64,000 nt of DNA, from positions 62,001 to 126,000 of the forward strand of contig NZ_LZJR01000071.1 of the NCBI RefSeq assembly GCF_001667925.1, written 5' to 3'. The notes beneath the pieces are model-generated. The model searched no databases. It saw only the letters and a program-made list of their open reading frames with translations, and was not told the DNA's origin. The stretch comes from Mycobacterium sp. E2479. Lineage in GTDB: Bacteria; Actinomycetota; Actinomycetes; Mycobacteriales; Mycobacteriaceae. Shown here in pieces: positions 56,247-64,000 of the stretch. A program made the translations under genes and the position numbers. Each line of letters begins with the position of its first letter. The first letter of the stretch is position 1.

Positions 56247-57224
56247 TCAACTGCCGGCGAGCCATTGAAGCGTCGCGTCATCAAGCTTCAACGACAGCGC
56301 GCTGACGTTGTCGGCGAATTTCTCAGCCGTCGTGCAGCCGACCACGGCAAATGCCTCAAGGGGGTGGCAGAGTACGTACGCCAGTGCGACCTGGGCCACG
56401 GTGACCTGGCGGTCTCGCGCGACTGCGGTTGCGCGCCTTAGCCTTTCGACGTTCGACTCGGTGCCGAAGTAAGATTCGCTCCAGCGGCTCACCCGGTTGC
56501 CGCCGGGGTGCTTCGGATCGTAGTGTTCGGAGAAGAAACCGCGGGCGAGGCTGGACCATGCGAACACCGAAAGCCCCTGCGTCGAATACCATTCTCGTGC
56601 GCCGCGCTGCTCATCCCCTCCGAGCGTCACAGCGCCGGGCCAGGGAGGTCTTTTCCACTCAGCAAGGCTGAATTGGACGCTCGACGCGCTGAATGGGTGC
56701 AGCCCGCTGCCCGCGGCGAACGCGCTGGCGACGGCGATTCGTTCGTGAGACCAGTTCGACGCGCCTATCGCTTGGATCTTGCCCTCGCCAATGTGAGTGT
56801 TGAGGCGTTCCATGATCGGCTCGACCTGCGCGCAGGGGTGGTCGTAGTGCAGCAGGTACAGGTCGATGTAATCAGTGCCGAGCGCCTTGAGGGATGCGTG
56901 CAGGTCGTGCGTCACGTCGGACGCAGAGAGTCGCGGACGTTTCGACAAGAGGTTGGGATGACATCCTTTGCTGATGACCACAATCTGGTCGCGGTTCCGG
57001 CGCTGCCGGATCCAGGCCCCCAGCGTTCGTTCGCTGTCCCAGTAGATGCGTGCCGTGTCGAACGCGTTGCACCCGAGCTCGAAAGACCGATCGAGAAGCG
57101 AAAAGGCTTGTCGCTCAAGGCTTCGACTGGGCAAGCCCGGCAGTCCGCGGCCCCGCAGTCGATCGGTGCCGAAGACGATCCTAGAGACCGGCTGCTCGAT
57201 GCCGGCGACCTTCCGATAATCCAT
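56247..57224 (-). CDS. Aldo/keto reductase
   Basis: A 325-residue NADP-dependent aldo/keto reductase with the barrel fold. The catalytic tetrad appears as Asp and Tyr in NAFDTARIYWDSE, Lys in VVISKGCHP, and His in LYLLHYDHP. The cofactor-binding C-terminal segment includes VVGCTTAEKFADN. Its ATG immediately follows the GMC oxidoreductase stop, with no spacer, so the two are co-transcribed. Paired with a sugar-type GMC enzyme it may interconvert keto and hydroxyl groups of a sugar (inference). Confidence 0.88.
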   Translation of the reverse strand: MDYRKVAGIEQPVSRIVFGTDRLRGRGLPGLPSRSLERQAFSLLDRSFELGCNAFDTARIYWDSERTLGAWIRQRRNRDQIVVISKGCHPNLLSKRPRLSASDVTHDLHASLKALGTDYIDLYLLHYDHPCAQVEPIMERLNTHIGEGKIQAIGASNWSHERIAVASAFAAGSGLHPFSASSVQFSLAEWKRPPWPGAVTLGGDEQRGAREWYSTQGLSVFAWSSLARGFFSEHYDPKHPGGNRVSRWSESYFGTESNVERLRRATAVARDRQVTVAQVALAYVLCHPLEAFAVVGCTTAEKFADNVSALSLKLDDATLQWLAGS

Positions 57225-58829
57225 TCAGCTCACAGACTTCACGTAGTCATCGACGATGAATCGACACGCTCGAACGGTCAGGGCCATCATTGTGAGTGTG
57301 GGATTCTGGAATCCCGGCGAGACAAAGCACGCGCCATCGGTGACGAATACGTTGTCCGCATCCCAGCACTGGCAGTAGGAGTTCAACACCGAGTTCTCCG
57401 GTTCGTCACCCATCCGCGCGCCCCCGGTCTCGTGGATGGCCCCACCGGGCCACAACGCGCCGCACTCGGCGAGGACCAGCGATTGAAGGCGCCGCACCGG
57501 AATGTTCCAGCGACCGATCTCGAGGCTCTTGTCGACAGGCAGACCGCCGGCGGATGCGATTTCTGGAAGCTTTCGCTTCATGTGCGCAACCATGTCGACA
57601 TCGCTGGGCGAATGAGCACACTGGATCCTGGCTACCGGTATTCCCCAGGCGTCCTTCACGCTGGTGTCGAGCGACACGTGATTTTCATACCGAGGCTGCA
57701 TTTCACCGAATGCACTCATGATCCACACCGGCGCGGCGCGGCCAACTCCCAGTTGGATTCCGTAGCCGCCGGGGAAGTCTGGTGATTCCTTCTCGCAGAA
57801 GCTCGGGATGTAAAGGCCCGTTCCGCCGAAGTCGAAGCCATCCTCGTTCAGATCGGCCTCGACATCTGCCTCGGGCACTGTGCCAACTTGCGTGTAGGCG
57901 ACGTGGTCGCACAGATAACGACCCAAATGGCCCGACGATCCACCCACACCTGCCGGGTGGATGTCGGATTTGGAGTTCAGCAGGATCCGGACGCTCTCGA
58001 TCGCCGACGCGCACAGCACGACGACCTTAGCGCGTACCGTCCGCGTCTCCTTCGTCAATCGGTCGACGTATTCAACCCCGGTCGCCTTCCCCGACCCCGC
58101 ATCCATCAGCAGTCGGCTCACGACGGCGTCGGTCCGAATTTCGAGGCGACCGGTCGCCATAGCGAGCCTGACGGGAAGCGGGACCCTATTCGTGTCGTAC
58201 TTGGTCTTCCTGGCATACGTCACACGCACGTCCGGAAGGCGTTGCTCGACATTGCTCCGGAACGCTTCCTCGATCTTTGTTGTCTTCGCAGGCCCGATGA
58301 ACTGTCCATCCGGACAATTCGCGATGTCCGCGTTCTCCCCATACACGCCAAGCGTCCGCTCGACCACGTCGTAGTACGGCGCAAGGTCTTCGTAGGACAA
58401 GGGCCAATCCAGACCATCGCCGCGAACGCTAGCGGCCTTGAGCTCGTAATTCGACATCCGTGGCACGTGTCTCCACCACGTGTGCAGGCGTCCGCCCAGT
58501 TGACGGCCCCGGAACCACAGGAACCTGTTTCGCCTGGCCGTTGTGTACGGATTGTCCCGGTCGCTCACATAGAACTGCCTGGTGGTCTCGGCGAAGGACG
58601 AGCACCGCACCTGGATATGCTGGCCTTTCATCGCCCATTTGATCCGCCCCCCGATCCCCATCACGCGCATTTCTGCGTCGGCAGGAAAGTCGTGGGGAAT
58701 GTCTAGGTTCCTTCCGGCCTCGAGCAACACAACGCTCAGTCCGCCTTCCGTCAGCTCCTTGGCAGCCCACGATCCAGCGGCTCCTGAGCCGACGACGATG
58801 GCGTCATACGGTGCTTCGCTTCCAGGCAT
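57225..58829 (-). CDS. GMC oxidoreductase resembling FAD glycoside 3-dehydrogenases
   Basis: A 534-residue FAD enzyme of the glucose-methanol-choline family. The FAD motif is IVVGSGAAGSWAAKEL near residue 11. WFRGRQLGGRLHTWWRH near 105 and DWPLSYEDLAPYYDVVE near 140 resemble FAD-dependent glycoside or sugar dehydrogenases. The C-terminal GMC domain has GGAIHETGGARMG and FQNPTLTMMALTVRA, with the catalytic His expected in the former. It is divergent from a second GMC gene and heads an operon with the aldo/keto reductase. A role in oxidising a sugar of the lipopeptide is inferred from context only. Confidence 0.82.
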   Translation of the reverse strand: MPGSEAPYDAIVVGSGAAGSWAAKELTEGGLSVVLLEAGRNLDIPHDFPADAEMRVMGIGGRIKWAMKGQHIQVRCSSFAETTRQFYVSDRDNPYTTARRNRFLWFRGRQLGGRLHTWWRHVPRMSNYELKAASVRGDGLDWPLSYEDLAPYYDVVERTLGVYGENADIANCPDGQFIGPAKTTKIEEAFRSNVEQRLPDVRVTYARKTKYDTNRVPLPVRLAMATGRLEIRTDAVVSRLLMDAGSGKATGVEYVDRLTKETRTVRAKVVVLCASAIESVRILLNSKSDIHPAGVGGSSGHLGRYLCDHVAYTQVGTVPEADVEADLNEDGFDFGGTGLYIPSFCEKESPDFPGGYGIQLGVGRAAPVWIMSAFGEMQPRYENHVSLDTSVKDAWGIPVARIQCAHSPSDVDMVAHMKRKLPEIASAGGLPVDKSLEIGRWNIPVRRLQSLVLAECGALWPGGAIHETGGARMGDEPENSVLNSYCQCWDADNVFVTDGACFVSPGFQNPTLTMMALTVRACRFIVDDYVKSVS

Positions 58830-59065
58830 GCGTCTTCATCTCGTTTCATGCGTGCTTACGCTTGGCCATCGGCAAGGATATGCGTGCCTGCCGCCGTCCA
58901 CGTCGATTTGACGCAGCGGTAAGCCTTGCCAAAAACGCCCCCGCGCGGCAGTCAATTGTGTGATTCTGGCCTCGGGGAAAATTAATGTGCCCGTGGCGTC
59001 CGACCGATATGGATCCTGATCCGCCCAGTTGGACCCAGTTTGGGCATCATCTCGGAGGAACCGAT

Positions 59066-60739
59066 TTGGTTGACCAGAAGTTGAGTCCGCGCGAGGCGGA
59101 ACGTGTCATGTGGGACGTCATTGTCATCGGCACTGGCATGGGCGGCGGGATGTTGGGCTTTTCGCTGGCCAGGTCAGGCCGCAGGGTGCTCTTCATCGAA
59201 AAGGGGCGCTCAACACTGCCTGGAGTGCCGGGCACGATTCGCTCGTCGATCCCAGAAGTGGTCGAGCCGCAGGCAGCTCGTTCGGTGGACACCTATTACG
59301 ACGCTTTGGCCAGAGCCGGACGCTCCACCGACGAAGTGGAAGACGTCAGCGGCCGCTTCTCGCGGCGGTATTTGCCGGGAGTCGGGAGCGGGACCGGGGG
59401 GTCGTCGGCCCTCTACAGCATGGTCTGTGAACGGTTTTTCGCCCGCGATTTCACTCCCCGGCAGGACTTCCGTAACGCCGGCGACTCCACCGTGCCGGAG
59501 GCCTGGCCGGTCACCTACGAACAGATGCGGCCCTGGTACACAACGGCCGAGAAGCTGCTGGGGGTTCGGGGCGAGCGCGATCCCCTCCGCCACGAAGCGG
59601 CCGACGACGGTCTGCCGGGAGCGCCGCCCTTTTCGGCAGCCAACCAGCCGCTGGTGGATCACCTGGCGGGCCGGGGATTGCATCCCTACCACCTCCCGAT
59701 GGCCTGCGATTACACCGACGGTTGCACCACCTGCCAGAGTTATCTCTGCCACCTGTCGTGCAAAAACGAGTCGGGTCGCAATTGCCTGCTGCCGGCCGTT
59801 ACCGAGCACGGCGCCCACCTGCTGACGCAGTGTCAGGCCGTGCATTTGGACGCCGACGCCAAACGGGTTCAGCGGGTCATCTGCCAGCATCCCTCGGGAA
59901 CACTGACTCTCAAGGCCAAGGTGGTTGCGCTGGCCGCCGGTGCGCTGCTCACCCCGGTGTTGTTGCTCAACTCCCGCTCGGGCGATTGGCCGCGAGGCCT
60001 GGCCAACGGCTCAGATTGGGTGGGGCGCAACTTGATGCGTCATCTGGTTGACTTCATCGAGGTCTGGCCGCAACGCGACTCCAACATCACCGCCGAAAAC
60101 AAAGAGATCGGGCTGAACGACTTCTACTTTTGGGAGGGGGAGAAATACGGCACTTTGCAATCGGGGGGCGCGATGCCGCGAATAGAAGCGTTCACCAACC
60201 ACCCCGGCTGGCAGTACAAGGCGCTGCGGATGGTAAGTCCCGCGGCGCGGCCGATTTACGAGCGGTTCCTCAGCGGCGGACTGGTATTGGCGGCAATGTT
60301 GGAGGACCTGCCCTATCTCGATAACCGCGTGCTGCCATTAGGTGGACCAAGCTCTAACGGCCGTCAGCGCCTGCAGCTTCAGTACCGGCTTCACGCGAGC
60401 GAGATCGAGCGCCGCACGGTGTTCTTACGACAGTTGAAAGAGGTTTTCCAGCCGTTCCGCACGAAGTTGCTGCGGGGCGCTACGAACAACGCTGTGCTGG
60501 CCCACGTCTGCGGCACGTGCCGCTTCGGTACCAATCCCGCATCCAGCGTGCTCGACCCGAACAACCGGGCGCACGAGGTGGAAAACCTGTACGTGGTGGA
60601 CGGATCGTTCTTCCCGACCAGCACCGGCCTAAATCCGAGTTTGACGATCGCCGCCAACGCCTTGCGGGTCGCCGAGCACGTGGACCAGGTGCACTTCGCC
60701 ACAACACCGCAGGCAAACCAGCACACGGTAGCGACGTAG
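59066..60739 (+). CDS. GMC oxidoreductase, cholesterol-oxidase-like, with Cys-rich insert
   Basis: A second GMC flavoprotein of about 557 residues, unlike the divergent one. The FAD motif is VIVIGTGMGGGMLGFSLA near residue 20. GSGTGGSSALYSMV near 115 and the C-terminal HVCGTCRFG and STGLNPSLTIAANAL follow. Near residue 225 an insertion, CTTCQSYLCHLSC, is followed by one more Cys, five in about 22 residues, which could bind a metal or form disulfides. The TTG at 59066 was chosen because GGAGG lies seven bases upstream; an ATG at 58985 is in frame. The stop is 10 bases before the converging glycosyltransferase stop. Substrate unknown; sterol or sugar alcohol oxidation are both possible. Confidence 0.82.
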   Translation: MVDQKLSPREAERVMWDVIVIGTGMGGGMLGFSLARSGRRVLFIEKGRSTLPGVPGTIRSSIPEVVEPQAARSVDTYYDALARAGRSTDEVEDVSGRFSRRYLPGVGSGTGGSSALYSMVCERFFARDFTPRQDFRNAGDSTVPEAWPVTYEQMRPWYTTAEKLLGVRGERDPLRHEAADDGLPGAPPFSAANQPLVDHLAGRGLHPYHLPMACDYTDGCTTCQSYLCHLSCKNESGRNCLLPAVTEHGAHLLTQCQAVHLDADAKRVQRVICQHPSGTLTLKAKVVALAAGALLTPVLLLNSRSGDWPRGLANGSDWVGRNLMRHLVDFIEVWPQRDSNITAENKEIGLNDFYFWEGEKYGTLQSGGAMPRIEAFTNHPGWQYKALRMVSPAARPIYERFLSGGLVLAAMLEDLPYLDNRVLPLGGPSSNGRQRLQLQYRLHASEIERRTVFLRQLKEVFQPFRTKLLRGATNNAVLAHVCGTCRFGTNPASSVLDPNNRAHEVENLYVVDGSFFPTSTGLNPSLTIAANALRVAEHVDQVHFATTPQANQHTVAT

Positions 60740-60749
60740 CGGCGTTCGG

Positions 60750-62018
60750 TCAGCCCACGCGTTTTTTGCGGGCGAAATCCTCAATGAGGTCGGCGGCGGC
60801 CGCGACGCTGTCCGCTGCTTTGGTCATCGAGGCACCGACCTGTTTGGCCCGGGTGACGCATTCGGGGGCGAGGATGGTGCGCAGGTCGGCGACAAGCGAC
60901 TTTTGCGTCAGGCTCGAAAAGCGATGTGCGGTACCGACTTTCAATCGTTTAATTCGAGCCCCCCACAGGGGCTGATCGCCCAGCATCCACAGGATCAGGG
61001 TGGGAACTCCGGCGCGTAGCCCGGCTGCCGTCGTGCCCGCCCCACCGTGGTGGACCACCGCGCGGCAGGCCGGAAAGATGGCCGAATGGTTCACTGCGCC
61101 CGCCACTTTCACGTGTTCAAGATCCGGGACGTCGCCCAGGTCGGTCCAGCCCGCGCAGACCAACGCTCGTTCGCCCAGTTCCGCGCAGGCCGCGCCGACC
61201 ATGGCGACCGTGTCGGCGGGAGATTCGATCGGCATGCTGCCGAAACCGAAGTAAATCGGGGGCGTTCCCGCGTCGATCCAGGAGCGGACCTCCTCGTCGG
61301 CATCCGCGGGCAACTCCATCGTCAGCGCACCGACAAACGGCCGCTGGCCATTCCACTTCGCCCATTCGTCCGCCAACCCGGGAAAGCACACCTCGTCGTA
61401 GGCCTGAATTTCCAGTGACCCCCGATCGGTGATCCGCCGCGGCCCCGGGCTGGTCGCCTTCGGCAGCCCCAACTCTCGGCGTTGTGTGTCCTGTACCTGC
61501 TTCCACATGTGCCAAATCAACCACTCGCCCACCGTCATTGCTGCCCGGCCGAGCGGGCCGGGCAACAATGGCAACAGTTGGCCATTGGTCCGCAAAGGCA
61601 TGTGATCCAGTGTGGCCAAAGGGATATCGTAGTATTCTGCGACGTCGGCAACGACCTCCTGATAAGCCATGGCGGTGCACAACAAATCCGCCCCCTCGGC
61701 CAAGGAGACCAGCGTTGCGCTCATCTCCCCCCAGCACCGCACACTTGGTTCCCAGGATTCGCGCCACACCTTGGCCAGGTTGCGAACCCTCCAGAAGTGG
61801 CTGGACAATTCCCGCCAGAAGTCGCGGTGCGCGTCGAACATCGCCTCCTCGTGCAGGCCGTAGGGCACCGCCTCGAGCCCGGCCGCCTCCGCGAAACCGA
61901 CCAGGGCCGGCGATACGGCCATGCGCACTTCGTGACCACGACGCAGCAATTCCAGGCCTAGTGCCGCGCACGGCTCGACGTCGCCTCGGGTTCCGTAGCC
62001 CGCCAACACAAACTTCAT
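60750..62018 (-). CDS. GT1-family glycosyltransferase B
   Basis: A 422-residue paralogue of glycosyltransferase A. It begins MKFVLAGYGTRGDVEPCAAL and has the donor motif VVHHGGAGTTAAGLRAGVP. The sugar-contacting pair is the normal Asp-Gln (LGDQPLWGARI). The N-terminal acceptor-binding halves of the two enzymes differ more than the C-terminal halves, suggesting different acceptors. It is convergent with the Cys-rich GMC gene and divergent from the acyltransferase, with about 235 bases between starts. Confidence 0.9.
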   Translation of the reverse strand: MKFVLAGYGTRGDVEPCAALGLELLRRGHEVRMAVSPALVGFAEAAGLEAVPYGLHEEAMFDAHRDFWRELSSHFWRVRNLAKVWRESWEPSVRCWGEMSATLVSLAEGADLLCTAMAYQEVVADVAEYYDIPLATLDHMPLRTNGQLLPLLPGPLGRAAMTVGEWLIWHMWKQVQDTQRRELGLPKATSPGPRRITDRGSLEIQAYDEVCFPGLADEWAKWNGQRPFVGALTMELPADADEEVRSWIDAGTPPIYFGFGSMPIESPADTVAMVGAACAELGERALVCAGWTDLGDVPDLEHVKVAGAVNHSAIFPACRAVVHHGGAGTTAAGLRAGVPTLILWMLGDQPLWGARIKRLKVGTAHRFSSLTQKSLVADLRTILAPECVTRAKQVGASMTKAADSVAAAADLIEDFARKKRVG

Positions 62019-62253
62019 CGCGTGATTCGCCTTTCACTTCCGACGCGCTCTGCGAGATGAAAACGACACCGCCAAAGGGCCTCAACCGCTCGGCAGCCTA
62101 ACCCGACACCGACGGCACCCGCGCGAAAACCCGCGCCCAACCTGATCAAGCCTCGCATCCTTCTCAGATGGCAAAGAAAGTACGCGGCAATGTGTTGCGA
62201 CGGGTCGACAAGGCCCGCAACTAAAGTCGTATGGCGGCTGCCGAAGTGTAACA

Positions 62254-64000
62254 ATGGCCTCTGTTCGAAGACCGCGTCCTCTTACGAAGTTGATGACCTT
62301 GCGCCAGGCCAATAACGCCCGCCATGTCGAAAAGGCGCGGGGTCAGCGCTCCGCACCCGCGGGATTTCGTCCGGATATCGAGGGTTTGCGCGCTGTCGCG
62401 GTGTTAGGCGTCGTCCTCTTTCACGCTGAGCTGCCCGGTGTGGGCGGTGGCTACGTCGGCGTGGATGTGTTCTTTGTTATTTCGGGCTTCCTCATCACCG
62501 GGCTGCTCTGGCGCGAGGTGAGCACCACCGGTAGCGTCCGGCTGGGCCGCTTCTACGGCGCACGGGCCCGCCGTCTGCTGCCGGCGTCGGCCACGGTGGG
62601 AGTCATTACTGCGATCGCGTCGGCTCTCCTGTTGCCGCCGTTGCAGGCCCAAACCGTGATCGCTGACGGCGTCGCCAGCGCCCTCTATATCGGCAACTAC
62701 TGGTTCGTCGTTCAAGGCGTCGATTACCTGGCCGCCAACCTGCCGCCTTCGCCGTTCCTGCACTACTGGTCTTTGGGTGTGGAGGAACAGTTTTACCTGG
62801 TGTGGCCGGCGCTGATGATCGGTGCGGCGTGGCTCATGAGGCGTGCGCTCCAGCGCACTAGGAGCCACGCGTTCTCGTCGGAGAGCCCCTATGTGGTGGT
62901 CTTTGCGCTGGTCGGGGCCGGTTCGTTTGCGGTGTCGCTGGTAATCACTTACGTGATGCTTCCGGTGGCGTTTTTCTCGCTGCCCACCCGGGCCTGGCAG
63001 TTGGCCGCCGGCGGCCTGGTGGCCCTCACGGCCGGCCGATGGCGCAGGCTCCCGGCACTACCTGCCGCCATTGCGGGATGGGCGGGCCTGGCCCTGATCT
63101 TGTTGGCCTGCACCCTGTTGCGGGCGACCACGCTCTATCCGGGCACCGCCGCGCTGTTGCCTGTCTTAGGCACGGTGCTGGTCATCGGGGCGGGCTGTGC
63201 CGCAGCTTCTCGGGGATGCGCCCGTCTGCTGTCATCGCCGCCGATGCGGGCCGTCGGCCGAATTTCGTATTCGTGGTATCTGTGGCACTGGCCGGTGCTA
63301 GTGCTCGCACCGCATTTGTTGGGCCACCCGTTGGGGCTGGCCGCTCGGTTGGGAGCGGCCATTGTGTCCGCCGGGCTGGCGGTGCTCACACTGCGTCTCA
63401 TCGAGAACCCGCTGCGGTTCGCCCCTGCCCTGCGCCGGTCCTCCCTCGGGAGCCTTGCGCTTGGTGGTGCCGTCACCGCGGTAGCCGTCTGTGTGGGCGC
63501 GGCGCTTCTGGAATCGGTGCCTAATCCCGTCGGGCGCGGCGCGCCGGCCGCTGCGCTCAAACTCGCTGTGGCGCCTCCCTCGACGGGCCATAACGTCGAC
63601 GCGTACGACGCGGCGGTGCAGCAAGCGTTCGCGCAGGTGCAGGCGGCGGTCGCGGCGTCCGCCCAGCTGAAAGCCGTTCCATCGAACCTTGATCCGCCGC
63701 TTGCCGACGCGGCAGCCAAACTGCAGGCGTTGCTCCTCAACGGCTGCCTGCTGAGCAATTTGCAGATCCGCCAAGTCAGTCAGCCCGAGTGCGCGACGGG
63801 CGATACCGCCTCGACGACGACGGTGGCCCTGGTCGGCGACTCGAATGCCGCGATGTGGGCTCCGGCGCTCCAGCGGGTCGCCGAGCAGCGGCACTGGCGG
63901 CTGGAGACCCTGACGAAAGCGGCCTGCCCATTGATGGACTTGCCCATTACCAACCCCCTCCGTCGCTGGGTCACCCATTGCGAGCAGTGGCGTGGCGAGG
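62254..64000 (+). CDS. OafA/YrhL-type acyltransferase with SGNH domain (C-terminus beyond window)
   Basis: A membrane O-acyltransferase of at least 582 residues, open at the window edge. An N-terminal acyltransferase-3 domain has FRPDIEGLRAVAVLGVV and the catalytic His in VVLFHAELPG. VDVFFVISGFLITGLLW and FLHYWSLGVEEQFYLVWP follow. About ten membrane segments precede a coil-like linker near residue 430. The SGNH hydrolase-like domain begins with VALVGDSNAAMW. Such enzymes add acetyl or other short acyl groups to sugars. ATG at 62254 is used, with ATG at 62293 an alternative. In the cluster it could acylate the lipopeptide sugars (inference). Confidence 0.88.
   Translation, partial: MASVRRPRPLTKLMTLRQANNARHVEKARGQRSAPAGFRPDIEGLRAVAVLGVVLFHAELPGVGGGYVGVDVFFVISGFLITGLLWREVSTTGSVRLGRFYGARARRLLPASATVGVITAIASALLLPPLQAQTVIADGVASALYIGNYWFVVQGVDYLAANLPPSPFLHYWSLGVEEQFYLVWPALMIGAAWLMRRALQRTRSHAFSSESPYVVVFALVGAGSFAVSLVITYVMLPVAFFSLPTRAWQLAAGGLVALTAGRWRRLPALPAAIAGWAGLALILLACTLLRATTLYPGTAALLPVLGTVLVIGAGCAAASRGCARLLSSPPMRAVGRISYSWYLWHWPVLVLAPHLLGHPLGLAARLGAAIVSAGLAVLTLRLIENPLRFAPALRRSSLGSLALGGAVTAVAVCVGAALLESVPNPVGRGAPAAALKLAVAPPSTGHNVDAYDAAVQQAFAQVQAAVAASAQLKAVPSNLDPPLADAAAKLQALLLNGCLLSNLQIRQVSQPECATGDTASTTTVALVGDSNAAMWAPALQRVAEQRHWRLETLTKAACPLMDLPITNPLRRWVTHCEQWRGE

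Noticed and set aside
56508..57785. 425-codon plus-strand frame opposite the aldo/keto reductase and GMC genes
   Set aside because: Antisense to two genes with intact catalytic motifs.
58871..58930. GGCAAGG/CCTTGCC inverted arms between the two GMC genes
   Set aside because: Arms of seven bases separated by 46 bases are weak and expected by chance.

Overview
The window is chromosomal DNA from a slow-growing Mycobacterium-like organism. The evidence is high GC, mycobacterial codon use, and a left half that follows the M. tuberculosis gene order around Rv1531-Rv1550: fadD11-like, dnaE1, Rv1546-, Rv1544- and Rv1543-like genes, glbN, an Rv1540-like pseudouridine synthase, lspA, ansA, dinX, ileS, Rv1535-, Rv1533- and Rv1531-like genes. 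Exact species cannot be assigned by eye. No rRNA, tRNA, CRISPR array, insertion sequence or phage gene was recognised.

Layout. Bases 1-2500: a truncated acyl-CoA ligase, a VOC protein, a MerR regulator with an inverted-repeat operator, and a divergent PPOX-family flavoprotein. Bases 2589-6122: dnaE1. Bases 6242-11025: a minus-strand lipid-type block (SRPBCC, an MmpL-like transporter, two short-chain dehydrogenases). Bases 11304-18569: glbN, two methyltransferases, rluD-type synthase, lspA, ansA, dinX, a membrane protein and a DUF559 protein. Bases 18667-22839: ileS behind a T-box leader, then an Rv1535-like gene behind an Mg2+ M-box riboswitch with promoter, hairpins and a 26-codon leader ORF. 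Bases 22983-28196: nitronate monooxygenase-like and AhpD-like proteins, a fatty acyl-AMP ligase (FAAL) and an MFS transporter.

The right half (about 24.8-64 kb) is a lipopeptide-type cluster. A GTG-started MbtH-like gene precedes three overlapping NRPS genes of about 1509, 3610 and 2700 residues. Together they read C-A-T-E / C-A-T-C-A-T-C-A-T-C / A-T-C-A-T-E-C-T: six adenylation domains, seven carrier domains, two epimerases, and no thioesterase or reductase. Adenylation domains alternate strictly between two sequence types, so the line looks like a dimodule repeated three times. The even modules carry Thr-like pocket residues and module 5 a Phe-like pocket. The assembly line ends in an unusual C-T unit whose adenylation domain appears to be missing. 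FAAL could supply an acyl starter, and an isoprenylcysteine-methyltransferase-like membrane protein beside the last NRPS gene could methylate a terminal carboxylate (inference).

Beyond mbtH lies a tailoring block: two paralogous GT1 glycosyltransferases flanking an AT-richer FkbM O-methyltransferase, an aldo/keto reductase and two divergent GMC flavoprotein oxidoreductases, then an OafA-type acyltransferase that runs off the window. The whole suggests an acylated, glycosylated, O-methylated and acyl-decorated peptidolipid. It differs from the classical four-residue alaninol glycopeptidolipid and occupies the position that holds fadD24-papA4-pks5-Rv1526c-Rv1524 in M. tuberculosis.
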